Shown here one piece after another: positions 25,826-34,289 of a DNA stretch of 64,000 nucleotides. Numbering within the stretch: position 1 is the stretch's first letter; the number at the start of each line of letters is the position of its first letter. The DNA comes from Sulfuriferula multivorans (lineage in GTDB: Bacteria > Pseudomonadota > Gammaproteobacteria > Burkholderiales > Sulfuriferulaceae). The translations under genes and the position numbers were made by a program. The stretch covers positions 1-64,000 of the forward strand of contig NZ_BGOW01000015.1 of NCBI RefSeq assembly GCF_003851125.1. The letters are read 5' to 3'. The notes under the pieces are model-generated. The model was not told where the DNA came from. It did not search any database and saw nothing but the letters and a program-made list of their open reading frames with translations.

Positions 25826-26671
25826 ATGAGGTCCGCCACGCTGGTCAGCACCGAACAACTCGCTCGGCGTCTCGACGACCCGGACTGGATCCTGTTCGAC
25901 TGCCGCTTTACCCTGACCCGGCCCGAAGCCGGACGCCAAGCCTACACCACCGCGCACATCCCGGGCGCCCGCTATGCCCACCTGGACGCCGACCTGTCCG
26001 CGCCGGTTCTGCCCGCCAGCGGCCGCCACCCGCTGCCCGATCCCGCCATACTGGGTGAAAAACTCGGCCGCTGGGGAGTAAGCCAGGACGTCCAGGTCGT
26101 GGTGTACGACGACAGCTTCGGCTCCATGGCGGTGAGACTGTGGTGGTTGCTGCGCTGGCTGGGGCATGAAAACGTGGGCCTGCTGGACGGCGGCTTGCAC
26201 AAATGGCAGCGGGAAAAGCGTCTGCTCACGGCAGATGCGCCGACGATCGTGCCAGCACGCTTCGAAGCCCGGCCCAATGCCGATCTGTGCGCAGACGCCG
26301 CCGAGGTGAGCGCCGCCATCCGCCGCGGCGAAGCAGTGCTCGATGCCCGCCCGGAGGAGCGTTTCATCGGCTTCGTGGAACCCCTCGACAAAGTGGCCGG
26401 CCATATCCCCGGCGCGATGAACCGGCCGTTCGAGGACAACCTGGACCTGGACGGCACTTTACTCGGCGCCGACGCGTTGCGCGCCGCCTATCTGGAGGCG
26501 CTGGGCGCGACCCCGCCGCAGCGCAGCATTCATATGTGCGGATCCGGTGTCAGCGCCTGCCACAACCTGCTGGCCATGGAGATTGCCGGATTGTCCGGCG
26601 CCCGGCTCTACCCCGGCTCCTGGAGCGAATGGATCACCGATCCGTCGCGCCCAACCATCAAGGAGGATTAA
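25826..26671 (+). CDS. sseA: thiosulfate / 3-mercaptopyruvate sulfurtransferase (two-domain rhodanese)
   Basis: 281 aa, two rhodanese domains. N-terminal inactive domain: WILFDCRFTLTRPEAGRQAYTTAHIPGARYAHLDADLS. C-terminal catalytic domain: VLDARPEERFIG and HIPGAMNRPF. The active-site loop is Cys238-Gly-Ser-Gly-Val-Ser, the CGSGV(S/T) form typical of 3-mercaptopyruvate sulfurtransferases; thiosulfate as donor is also possible. In this context it could supply persulfide sulfur to DsrE/DsrC. No signal peptide, so cytoplasmic. It is 6 bp before the next gene. Confidence 0.88.
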   Translation: MRSATLVSTEQLARRLDDPDWILFDCRFTLTRPEAGRQAYTTAHIPGARYAHLDADLSAPVLPASGRHPLPDPAILGEKLGRWGVSQDVQVVVYDDSFGSMAVRLWWLLRWLGHENVGLLDGGLHKWQREKRLLTADAPTIVPARFEARPNADLCADAAEVSAAIRRGEAVLDARPEERFIGFVEPLDKVAGHIPGAMNRPFEDNLDLDGTLLGADALRAAYLEALGATPPQRSIHMCGSGVSACHNLLAMEIAGLSGARLYPGSWSEWITDPSRPTIKED

Positions 26672-26677
26672 ACCAAA

Positions 26678-27265
26678 ATGGCTATCCGCGTTAAAACCAT
26701 CTGGTTCAAGCAGGAGGACGGCCCCAAGGGACCGGAGCAACAGGCCGGTGTGATCGCACTTACCATATGGAAGCTGGCAGACAAAACGGTCATCGACCTT
26801 TCCAAGTCCGATTACGACATCATCACTCCCCAACGCGGCTTTACCCTGCTGGCGGAACTGGCAGCCTTCATGCTGCATCTCGCCGACCGCATGGTGTACC
26901 GCCGCATCGCGGACGCTGAACGGCAAGTCCTGGTGCAGGCCCTGGCAAAGCGCCTGGCGGAAATCCTGGAAGAAAATATCCACGAGGTGATGAACGACCA
27001 CGGCCACCCCTACCAGGCCGACTTCATCAACCTGGTCAACCGGCGCGGCCAGGATTACGCCAGCTTCGATTTTCCGCCGGAGCAACCCAGTTTTTCAGCG
27101 CTGCGCTACCTGGGCAACTGCATCCGCGACATCATGGAAGGCCGCGACCAGCCCTGGGTGATCGACCAGATCATGGAACTGGAAGCGCCAGAGATGGTAG
27201 CAACCGTCAAGAAAGCGGTGGATGGCCTGTTTCCGCAAACATCAGGCGTTCCCCTGCCCGCATGA
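26678..27265 (+). CDS. conserved-looking hypothetical protein in dsr-divergent operon
   Basis: 195 aa, preceded by AAGGAGGATTAAACCAAA. It starts MAIRVKTIWFKQEDGPKGPEQQAG, and the rest is mostly helical (FTLLAELAAFMLHLADRMVYRR, LVQALAKRLAEILEENIHEVM, NRRGQDYASFDF). No cofactor motif, signal or membrane helix. It overlaps the next gene by 4 bp, so translational coupling with the TauD-like enzyme suggests a joint function. Family not recognised. Confidence 0.7.
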   Translation: MAIRVKTIWFKQEDGPKGPEQQAGVIALTIWKLADKTVIDLSKSDYDIITPQRGFTLLAELAAFMLHLADRMVYRRIADAERQVLVQALAKRLAEILEENIHEVMNDHGHPYQADFINLVNRRGQDYASFDFPPEQPSFSALRYLGNCIRDIMEGRDQPWVIDQIMELEAPEMVATVKKAVDGLFPQTSGVPLPA

Positions 27266-28149
27266 CAAGCACACGCAGCCCTTTCCATCTGGACGCCGAC
27301 GCCGCTTATCAGGCCTGGCGCGAAGCCAAGCTGAGCAATTACCCCAGGCGCGCCGAAGACATGGTGGTGGAGGTAGGCGACCCGCGTGCGCTCACCCCGG
27401 CGGAGCATGACGCGATCCTGATACGTTGCCGCAAGACCAACCTGGCCATCTACGCCAGCCACTGCGGCGCCACGCCGGGCAAGGACATCCCGCGCATGTT
27501 GGGGCTGCAATTCGGCCTGAAACAACTGGACCACAACCTGCTGGCGGACGAGGATGCCATCACCTCTCTCACCGTCGCCGCAGGCGGCGGCCAACGCGGC
27601 GACTTCATTCCCTATACCGACCGCCCCATCCGCTGGCACACGGACGGTTACTACAACCCCCCGGAACGGCGCATCCTGGGGCTGATGCTGCACTGCGTAA
27701 CGCCTGCCGTCAGCGGCGGGGAGAATACCCTGCTCGACCACGAAATCGCCTACCTGCTGATGCGCGATGCGAGCCCCGAGCACATCCGCGCGCTCATGGC
27801 GCCCGATGCCATGACCATTCCGGCGCGCATGGACGAGAACGGTGTGGCGCGGCCCGCTGAAACCGGCCCGGTGTTTTCCGTGTTGGACAGCGGCCAACTC
27901 CACATGCGCTACACCGCTCGCACCCGCAGTATCGAATGGAATCCGTCTCCGGCCACCCTGGCCGCCGTGGCCTTCCTGGAACAGCTGCTGGCGAGCGACC
28001 TGTCCTATATCTTCCGCGCCCGGTTGGAGTCCGGCATGGGCCTGGTCTGCAACAACGTGCTGCATGACCGCAGCGGTTTCAGTGACAATGAAACGCAACG
28101 GCGCCTGCTCTACCGCGCACGTTATTACGAGCGCATGGCAAACACCTGA
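27262..28149 (+). CDS. TauD/TfdA-family Fe(II)/2-oxoglutarate dioxygenase-like protein
   Basis: 295 aa. Jelly-roll dioxygenase: HxD iron ligands in IRWHTDGYYN, distal His in NVLHDRSGF, and the 2-oxoglutarate-binding Arg in RLLYRARYYER. The spacing fits the TauD family (TauD releases sulfite from taurine). The N-terminal half is GDPRALTPAEHDAILIRCRKTNLAIY and LGLQFGLKQLDHNL. The substrate is unknown; a sulfonate would fit the sulfur context, but that is inference. It starts inside the last codons of the upstream gene (4-bp overlap). Confidence 0.82.
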   Translation: MTSTRSPFHLDADAAYQAWREAKLSNYPRRAEDMVVEVGDPRALTPAEHDAILIRCRKTNLAIYASHCGATPGKDIPRMLGLQFGLKQLDHNLLADEDAITSLTVAAGGGQRGDFIPYTDRPIRWHTDGYYNPPERRILGLMLHCVTPAVSGGENTLLDHEIAYLLMRDASPEHIRALMAPDAMTIPARMDENGVARPAETGPVFSVLDSGQLHMRYTARTRSIEWNPSPATLAAVAFLEQLLASDLSYIFRARLESGMGLVCNNVLHDRSGFSDNETQRRLLYRARYYERMANT

Positions 28150-28218
28150 GCCTGCACTGGGCAACCACCCTTATACAACTCTGTTGGGGTGTAATTTGAT
28201 CACTCCGGAAAGGCATGG

Positions 28219-28515
28219 ATGATGAGCGACGAACTCAAGGAGCCCTCAATGGAGCGACGCATCCTCCGCGTCATGCGCAAGACGCTGGCGAATGTCGTCA
28301 AGGACGCCACACCGCGCGCCAACATGCCTAGTTGCCTGTCGGATCAGACCGTAGAGGACATCCGCCACTGTTTCGAACTGATCTCAATCAGGGAAAAAGA
28401 ACTGGCCGAAACGCTGAACCTGGATCAGGCACATCCCCTGTACCCGGACCAGGAAAGAACAGCCAAGCGCATCATCATCAGCAAACCCGTCAAACCGGAT
28501 CCGGAAAAATATTGA
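28219..28515 (+). CDS. small hypothetical protein at end of dsr-divergent operon
   Basis: 98 aa; GGAAAGGC upstream supports the ATG at 28219 or 28222. Sequence: ERRILRVMRKTLANVVKDATP, LSDQTVEDIRHCFELISIREKELAE, and a basic tail (KRIIISKPVKPDPEKY). Soluble, helical, charged. I have a weak memory of similar proteins annotated as ScpA-like in related bacteria, but see no convincing motif for that. It is 69 bp after the dioxygenase gene. Confidence 0.6.
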   Translation: MMSDELKEPSMERRILRVMRKTLANVVKDATPRANMPSCLSDQTVEDIRHCFELISIREKELAETLNLDQAHPLYPDQERTAKRIIISKPVKPDPEKY

Positions 28516-28531
28516 GGACACCACCATAAAT

Positions 28532-28560
28532 CCAGGCATCCAGGCATCCAGGCATCCAGG
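28532..28560 (+). repeat. 8-bp tandem repeat
   Basis: CCAGGCAT repeated three times followed by CCAGG, directly after the stop codon of the small gene and at the head of the response-regulator fragment. Too short for a CRISPR array; likely slippage in non-coding DNA. Confidence 0.8.
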
Positions 28561-28771
28561 ATTTTAAATCGGATCGCCAGGACGATCTGATCGCCGCATT
28601 GCACGCCCCCTGCGGCAAGAGGCACGTCCCAGCACGCCGCAGGAAGCCGGGCTTACCGAAGGCACGGTCAAGGTCCACATCAAGCACCTGCTGAAAAAGC
28701 TCAATCTGCGCTGCCGTGTAGGCTGCCGAAAGAGCGGAGCGCAGCTGAGCGCGGCTGCACCTGCCCCCTAA
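28560..28771 (+). pseudogene. remnant of a NarL/FixJ response regulator
   Basis: One frame from 28560 reads SDRQDDLIAALHAPCG, like the receiver-to-DNA-binding linker of NarL regulators. A second frame reads GLTEGTVKVHIKHLLKKLNLRC, the core of a LuxR-type helix-turn-helix, and ends in TAA at 28769-28771. The frames are out of register and the intervening receiver and helix 1 are missing, so this is a frameshifted, internally deleted fragment. No start codon. It overlaps the last bases of the DUF2249 gene on the other strand. Confidence 0.7.
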
Positions 28772-29022
28772 CGACGCGTGAAACGGATGACGATGTTGCC
28801 GGGTTGGCGTTCGACATATTTCACTTCGACCGTCCCACCATAGCGCTGGTGCATTTGGTCGATTAACGGCAATGGATCGTGATCATTGACGAATTGCATG
28901 GTCTCCCCCGGGTGCAAGGCATCCAGGGCGCCGAATATAGCCGCATGGCGGAAGCGCTTGGCGACACCGCGGGCATCGAAAAGATGGGGTTGCCCATCAA
29001 GAATCTGCAAGTTCGGAAGCAT
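28768..29022 (-). CDS. DUF2249-domain protein
   Basis: 84 aa from the ATG at 29022 (MLPNLQILDGQPHLFDARG), with AGAAGGA upstream. LHPGETMQFVNDHDPLPL is the typical DUF2249 core (a SirA-like fold with an HDP motif), followed by a C-terminal strand RQPGNIVIRFTRR. DUF2249 proteins are often found with NO/nitrite metabolism and haemerythrin-like genes; the exact role is unknown. Downstream of, and in the same direction as, the HdrB-like gene, 168 bp away. Confidence 0.75.
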   Translation of the reverse strand: MLPNLQILDGQPHLFDARGVAKRFRHAAIFGALDALHPGETMQFVNDHDPLPLIDQMHQRYGGTVEVKYVERQPGNIVIRFTRR

Positions 29023-29190
29023 GTTTATCCTTCTCAATTAGTTTGGTCAAGCTGGCATTTATCCTGAAAAAAGCATGCGGGCCGGGCGACAAGTCACCCA
29101 TCCTTGCGAAGCCTGTTTCCTCCGTGCTCCTGTGGCTTCAACTGCTTTTCCCAGGTTTACGCCAAGCCGGGACGCCTATCATTTCCCTGT

Positions 29191-30552
29191 TTAACTCTTC
29201 AGCCTCGGCGCAGTACCCAGCGCAAGTTCCGGGTTGTAGAGATATTCGATGTTGCCCGCCTCGACTTCCTTGAGGTAGGCCTCGAATGTCTTTTTGGCTT
29301 CGGTCCAGGATATGCCCATTTTCTCCACCAGTTCTTCGCAGGGAGAAGCATGCCATTGCAACTGCACGATTTTTAATGGGTCCGCACCGCAAGCCAGCGC
29401 CGCGAACTGAATATCAGCCATGACCGGCACCGAAAAGTTGTTGTCGTGCGCCTTGCCGATCCACTGGTTCTTGTCCATGGTGGTGATGCAACCGGTATCA
29501 ATCCCGATCAGCACGTCCGCATTGGCTTCTTCGCGCACCACACGAATCTTGCGATCCATGGTGAAGGAACGGACAAATTCCCGCTCGGAGATAATGTGAC
29601 GGAAACCGAAGCCGCAGCAGTCGTACCAGGTGGAGTAGTCGATCAGCTGCGCACCCAGGGCCAGCGCCACGGAACTGCCCACGGCGGTGCGGTTGCCGCC
29701 CAGGATGGTTGGGTCATAGATGGCATCTTCATGCACCATCTTGTAATAGTGGCAAGCCGGGTGCATGGTGACGCGGATATTCGACACATCGACGGTCTGC
29801 AGCTCGGAGGCAACGCGGTTGCGCATCACGTGCAGCCATTCGGAGTAGTGAATGATCTCTTCCGGGATCACCAGCTTGCCGTCTACCAGACGTCCCAGCT
29901 TGCCGAGTATCTTGGTAACGCGCCCGCGCAGTTCGGCAGATTCCACCAGGTACTTGCGGATTTCCTTGTAGTTGCCGAAGGAGGTGCCGCAATGCACCAG
30001 CGGGAAGAAATGGCCCGCCTCGAAACCATGCTGTTTGCCAGAGATATAGGCCTGGTGAAAGTTGCGCAGGAACACCGCAGCCAGCGATTCGACGTTGCCG
30101 ATGCCGGAGCCGTGGTAATTCCATGCGGTGCATGAAGTCTGGTCGGTTTCGTCGAGGTAGTCCCTGCCCGGCTCAAAACCGAACTTGTTCATGAACCACA
30201 TCAGGGAAGTCGGATAGCCGGGGATATTGCCGCACTGCCCGCAGGATTTGTGGTGCCAGAGCTGGATGGTGGGAATGCGCTTGTTCCATCCGAACAGGGT
30301 CTGGACGTCGATGGGCTTGTGTGCGTCGGTAATGCGATGCACGATGATCTGGCCATCCTTCTCCAGCTCCCACATGTGATCGCGAATGTCGTCCATGCGC
30401 TCGCCCAGATCAACGGTGCGCTTGTCGACGTGCTTGCGTACCCACTCGGTGGCCTTCTCGGCATCCGCACTGGATAAACCCGCGTCCTGGAAAAACGAGC
30501 CGTGACCGGCAATGCCTTGATTTACCCCCGTTACATCCTTACCTGTTTCCAT
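29191..30552 (-). CDS. HdrB-like iron-sulfur protein (CCG-domain heterodisulfide reductase subunit)
   Basis: 453 aa with an AAGGAGGTC ribosome site. HdrB/CCG-type cysteine groups: KSCGQCGNIPGYP near residue 105, VHCGTSFGNYKE, MHPACHYYKM, YDCCGFGFRH and DTGCIT. No membrane segment. It is longer than methanogen HdrB because of an N-terminal extension of about 95 residues. HdrB-like proteins serve in sulfur oxidation (sHdr) and in DsrK-type complexes, but no HdrA, HdrC or lipoate-binding protein gene is present here. Divergent from the GAF gene, with a perfect NsrR-type operator 147 bp upstream of its start codon, so expression is probably NO-responsive (inference). Confidence 0.8.
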   Translation of the reverse strand: METGKDVTGVNQGIAGHGSFFQDAGLSSADAEKATEWVRKHVDKRTVDLGERMDDIRDHMWELEKDGQIIVHRITDAHKPIDVQTLFGWNKRIPTIQLWHHKSCGQCGNIPGYPTSLMWFMNKFGFEPGRDYLDETDQTSCTAWNYHGSGIGNVESLAAVFLRNFHQAYISGKQHGFEAGHFFPLVHCGTSFGNYKEIRKYLVESAELRGRVTKILGKLGRLVDGKLVIPEEIIHYSEWLHVMRNRVASELQTVDVSNIRVTMHPACHYYKMVHEDAIYDPTILGGNRTAVGSSVALALGAQLIDYSTWYDCCGFGFRHIISEREFVRSFTMDRKIRVVREEANADVLIGIDTGCITTMDKNQWIGKAHDNNFSVPVMADIQFAALACGADPLKIVQLQWHASPCEELVEKMGISWTEAKKTFEAYLKEVEAGNIEYLYNPELALGTAPRLKS

Positions 30553-30698
30553 GGATTGACCTCCTTGAGATAAAGGCCACGCCGCTCAAGCACGGTCAGC
30601 GATTTGACCTGTTTCATCCCCTATTGGGAGCATTTCTGACATTGCCTGCCGAATCCGACCGCACTATCTATTCTGCAGCATACCGCCGCCAGAAATAT

Positions 30699-30721
30699 AA
30701 GATGTACTATAGATACATCTT
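30699..30721. promoter_or_regulatory. NsrR-type operator (nitric oxide-responsive), perfect inverted repeat
   Basis: Half-sites AAGATGTA (30699-30706) and TACATCTT (30714-30721) are separated by 7 bp, the exact 23-bp layout of the NsrR consensus (AAGATGYA-N7-TRCATCTT). The perfect dyad extends outwards to 15 bp per arm (30692-30706 with 30714-30728). It lies in the 354-bp divergent space 30553-30906 between the HdrB-like and GAF genes, and could repress either or both. nsrR itself is not in the window. Confidence 0.8.
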
Positions 30722-30906
30722 ATATTTCAGTCAAGATATTACCCATAACTGAAAATGGAATCCAACCGCGGGTTTGATGCAAAAGATTTGGATTAACCTA
30801 TCGAAAATACACCTATACTGGATTGAGAAAATATAATGAATCGTCGCGTTTTTTGCGACCACCGCGCGAGGGCCGTATTCACTTATTTATAAGAGAGACG
30901 CCCGCC

Positions 30907-31845
30907 ATGAAAACTTTCATCCAGGTAAGCGAGATCTGGGTACCCTCCAGGAATCGCACCGTTCTCGAATTCCAGGGCGGTTTGTACGGCCCCTACAAAC
31001 AGTTGCGCATGGCCAGCGAGCGCATGTGCTTCGGCTACGACGAGGGCCTGCCGGGCAAGGCCTGGGCCGCGCGTCACCCCATCCTTCTCAAGGACTGGCA
31101 GCAACCCTATTTCAGACGCGCCGAGGCCGTGCGGGAAGCGGGACTCACCTGCGGCGTGGCACTGCCCATCTTCGCCGGGGACTATCTGCTGGCGGTGGTG
31201 GTGATGTTCTGTGGCAACGACGCGGACAGCGTGGGCGCCATCGAGCTATGGCACAACGATCCGGCCCTGTCCTACGACATGAGCCTGGAAGATGGCTACT
31301 ACGGCAACGCCGTAAACTTCGAGTATGTCTCGCGCCGCACCCAGTTCCGCCCCGGCTTCGGACTGCCGGGCATGGTCTGGGAAAGCGGCATGCCGGTCAT
31401 CGTGGACAACCTGTGGAATGCGGAACGCTTTCTGCGCAAGGATGACGCGCGCAAGGCCGGGCTCAGCAATGGCCTGGGCATCCCTGTGTCCGGCGAAGCC
31501 GGCCAGAATTATGTCATGACCTTCCTGTCCGCCATGGGAACGCCCATCGCCCGGCGCTTTGAGGTTTGGATACCCGAGGAGAACTGCGAGGCCCTGATCT
31601 TCAACGTCGGCCATTGCGACAACGTACCCGAGTTCGCCCTCGATTACGCCTCCACCCGGCTCTATCCCGGAGATAGTCCCATCAGCCGCGCCTGGATGCT
31701 GGGCATACCGGAGATCTGCGAATCCGTGGCGGAGGACAGCTCGGCCATCGGCGCCTCCGCCCGCAAGGCGCGGCTGGAGACCATGCTGGCCCTGCCCGTG
31801 CTGGAGAACGGACGCCTCAAGGCAGTCGTGGCATTTTATTTCTGA
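30907..31845 (+). CDS. GAF-domain protein (two GAF-like repeats)
   Basis: 312 aa from the ATG at 30907 (MKTFIQVSEIWVPSRNRT). Two similar halves: each has a conserved EIWVP/EVWIPE opening, a segment ending in GxxGKAW or GLPGMVW, then an LxxxxxARxAGL stretch and a GIPV or ALPI strand. A third, partial GAF-like unit is at the C-terminus (RAWMLGIPEICES, LPVLENGRLKAVVAFYF). No output domain (kinase, cyclase, HTH) is attached, so it may be a ligand or NO/redox-sensing partner. Divergent from the HdrB-like gene across the NsrR-type operator. Confidence 0.72.
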   Translation: MKTFIQVSEIWVPSRNRTVLEFQGGLYGPYKQLRMASERMCFGYDEGLPGKAWAARHPILLKDWQQPYFRRAEAVREAGLTCGVALPIFAGDYLLAVVVMFCGNDADSVGAIELWHNDPALSYDMSLEDGYYGNAVNFEYVSRRTQFRPGFGLPGMVWESGMPVIVDNLWNAERFLRKDDARKAGLSNGLGIPVSGEAGQNYVMTFLSAMGTPIARRFEVWIPEENCEALIFNVGHCDNVPEFALDYASTRLYPGDSPISRAWMLGIPEICESVAEDSSAIGASARKARLETMLALPVLENGRLKAVVAFYF

Positions 31846-31903
31846 CAGGCGAGATTGGAGGCGGCCCCTGTGGCGCTGATGCGCTGGGGCACCCGTTACA
31901 CGC

Positions 31904-32740
31904 TTACTCGATGACCTCGGTCAAATGATCGTTCACCAGCCAGTCGCCAATGCTGTTCATCACCACCCGCTCCCGGCCGACAAATCCGTGCGCCGTGAAG
32001 GCCTGGCAGTCAGCGCCATGCGGATTGTCCTGACCCTTGACCCGCATGATCGGGATGACGCCTTCGTACTTCTTCAGCGGTGCAAACGGCGTGAGGTCGC
32101 AAGGATCGTCCTGGTGATGCACCAGGAGTTGCCGCATCGTGGCCTTGCTCAGGTCGATCCCATTCAAAACCAGGCCCCTTTCCCGGCGCGGCATCGTGAT
32201 AGAGGAGGTATGAATGACAGCGTCCACCTTGCCGCCGAGCTTGAGCGCGAGTATCTCGGTCGAGACGGTACCGTAGCTCGTGCCGATCAAGGCCACCTTG
32301 ACTTGTGGACCGACGATGGCCTTGAGCGCCTCTATCTGCGCTTCAACATCACGCACCTGTTTGTCGCTGGCCCGGTAGGCGTCGCCGCAGTCCGCGAGCT
32401 GGTCCGAAGGACAATCGAGGGTCGCCACCGCGATGTCGTTTGACACCAGGTGACGCCGGGCCCGAACCAGGAAATTCCCTTTCAGCTCATACTCGATCAC
32501 GCCGTTTTTCTGGGCCAATCGAAGTATGCCGGGGTAACCGGGAAAGGACACCACCAGCCACTTTTCACCTTGGGTTGCTTTGCGGCTCAGCAGGGAACGC
32601 TGATAGACGCCTTCTCGAGGAGTGGTTTCGACGATTTGCTCGGTGAGTCCTTCCGCCTGAGGATTCCCCGCGGCAAAGGAAGGCGCCATCTGCACCACGA
32701 TAAGCGCAAGGGTTGCGGCTGCATAGGCTATCATTCGCAT
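31904..32740 (-). CDS. secreted alpha/beta-hydrolase-like protein
   Basis: 278 aa with AAAGGAACAG upstream. Signal peptide at residues 1-24 (AYAAATLALIVVQMAPSFAA). Nucleophile elbow GTSYGTVS gives a GxSxG serine in an alpha/beta-hydrolase fold, with preceding strand KVALI; later Asp and His candidates are DDPCDL and TAHGFVG. The substrate is unknown (esterase-like). Convergent with the GAF gene. Confidence 0.72.
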   Translation of the reverse strand: MRMIAYAAATLALIVVQMAPSFAAGNPQAEGLTEQIVETTPREGVYQRSLLSRKATQGEKWLVVSFPGYPGILRLAQKNGVIEYELKGNFLVRARRHLVSNDIAVATLDCPSDQLADCGDAYRASDKQVRDVEAQIEALKAIVGPQVKVALIGTSYGTVSTEILALKLGGKVDAVIHTSSITMPRRERGLVLNGIDLSKATMRQLLVHHQDDPCDLTPFAPLKKYEGVIPIMRVKGQDNPHGADCQAFTAHGFVGRERVVMNSIGDWLVNDHLTEVIE

Positions 32741-32911
32741 CGCTGTTCCTTTGTCTGAGTTATACGCAAAGGCGGCCAGAAACTGGTTTCACGAATTAAT
32801 ACTAGATGAATATCGACGCGGGAGAAAAATATTTTTGGCCGTTGATGGGCACGGTTCCCAAGGCATCATCCACGCTGGTTTCTCAGCATTTCCACCACTA
32901 AATGCTGCCTA

Positions 32912-34222
32912 CTATGTACTACGCATCGTCCAGAACATCGCACCCACTGCCAGGGCCATCATCAGCGTAGCGAGCCAGCCGAGTATCCTGAGTCTTGGGG
33001 ATAAAACGAAACGCCCCATGATTTCCGGCCGAACGGCCATCAGCATCATCACCACCATGATGGGCACCGAGATCACGCCATTGATGACAGCGCTCCAATA
33101 CAGCGCCTTGATCGGGTTGATCGAGATGAAACCCAGCGCCACGCCAATCACGGTAGAAAGAATGATGATTCCATAAAATCCTTTCGCCCTCAGCGGTGTG
33201 TACTCAAGGCTGTTTTTCCATTTAAAAGCACCGGACATGGCGTAGGCGGAAGAACCGGCCAGTACAGGAATCGCCAGCAAACCGGTACCGATGATGCCGG
33301 CGCTGAACAGCAAAAAAGCAAAATCCCCGGCAATCGGACGTAACGCAGAGGCCGCCTGCGCGGAAGTCTGAATATCCGTTATCCCATGCAGGTTAAGCGT
33401 CACCGCCGTGGTAAGAATAATAAAGAAAGCGACTAAATTGGAAAAACCCATGCCAATAAAAGTATCGATTTTGATGTCTCTAAGGCTTGCTTTCGCTTGA
33501 TCAGGCTGTTTTATCAAGGGCTGGGCTTGCGGATTGGCGCGCAGGTCCTCCACTTCTTCCGAAGCTTGCCAGAAAAACAAATAAGGACTGATGGTGGTGC
33601 CGAATACGGCGACCACGGTGGTGATGTATTCAGGCTTCCAGGATAAATGCGGTGCCAACGTTCTGGTCAAAGCCTCCGTCCAGGGAACGTGGATGACAAA
33701 CACCGTAGCCACGTAAGCCAGCAATGCGAGCGTGAGCCATTTAAGAATGCGCACATAGCGTTTATAAGGAATGAACACCTGAAGCAATAAGGACACGGCT
33801 CCAAAACCGACTGCGTACCATTGTGCACGTCCGCCAATAATCAATTTCAGTGCGGCGCCCATGGCAGAGATATCGGCAGCAATATTAATCGTATTGGCAA
33901 TCAGCAATAGACCGACAATGCTGTACAGCAGCCAGGGCGGATAGTGGCGCCGCATGTTGCCGGCCAACCCTCGGCCGCTTACGCGCCCGATTCTGGCGCT
34001 GATCAACTGGATCCCCACCATTAATGGATAGGTAAAAAAAACCGTCCACAGCATGCTGAAACCGAATTGCGCGCCAGCCTGCGAGTAGGTCGCAATCCCG
34101 CTGGGGTCGTCATCCGCCGCGCCGGTAATCAAACCCGGCCCGAGTTTTTTAAACCACGGTTTTTTACCGTCTTCAGCGTCCTCAGGAACAGCGGCCAATT
34201 TTGACGATGCGCGGTGCGGCAT
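32912..34222 (-). CDS. NRAMP-family divalent metal transporter
   Basis: 436 aa with about eleven hydrophobic helices. TM1 reads GPGLITGAADDDPSGIATYSQAGAQFG. In classical NRAMP/MntH this is DPGN, so the metal-binding signature is altered to DDPSG, as in NRAMP-related subfamilies. Other family stretches: ANTINIAADISAMGAAL and GTTISPYLFFWQASEEVED. It probably takes up Mn, Fe or Mg; the ion cannot be decided. Monocistronic, before phnA. Confidence 0.8.
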   Translation of the reverse strand: MPHRASSKLAAVPEDAEDGKKPWFKKLGPGLITGAADDDPSGIATYSQAGAQFGFSMLWTVFFTYPLMVGIQLISARIGRVSGRGLAGNMRRHYPPWLLYSIVGLLLIANTINIAADISAMGAALKLIIGGRAQWYAVGFGAVSLLLQVFIPYKRYVRILKWLTLALLAYVATVFVIHVPWTEALTRTLAPHLSWKPEYITTVVAVFGTTISPYLFFWQASEEVEDLRANPQAQPLIKQPDQAKASLRDIKIDTFIGMGFSNLVAFFIILTTAVTLNLHGITDIQTSAQAASALRPIAGDFAFLLFSAGIIGTGLLAIPVLAGSSAYAMSGAFKWKNSLEYTPLRAKGFYGIIILSTVIGVALGFISINPIKALYWSAVINGVISVPIMVVMMLMAVRPEIMGRFVLSPRLRILGWLATLMMALAVGAMFWTMRST

Positions 34223-34289
34223 AGGATTTTTTTAAAAGTGTTGTTAGCAATCACGCCACTGAGGTTCTGGCTCTGTAGTGTGCGTCGGG

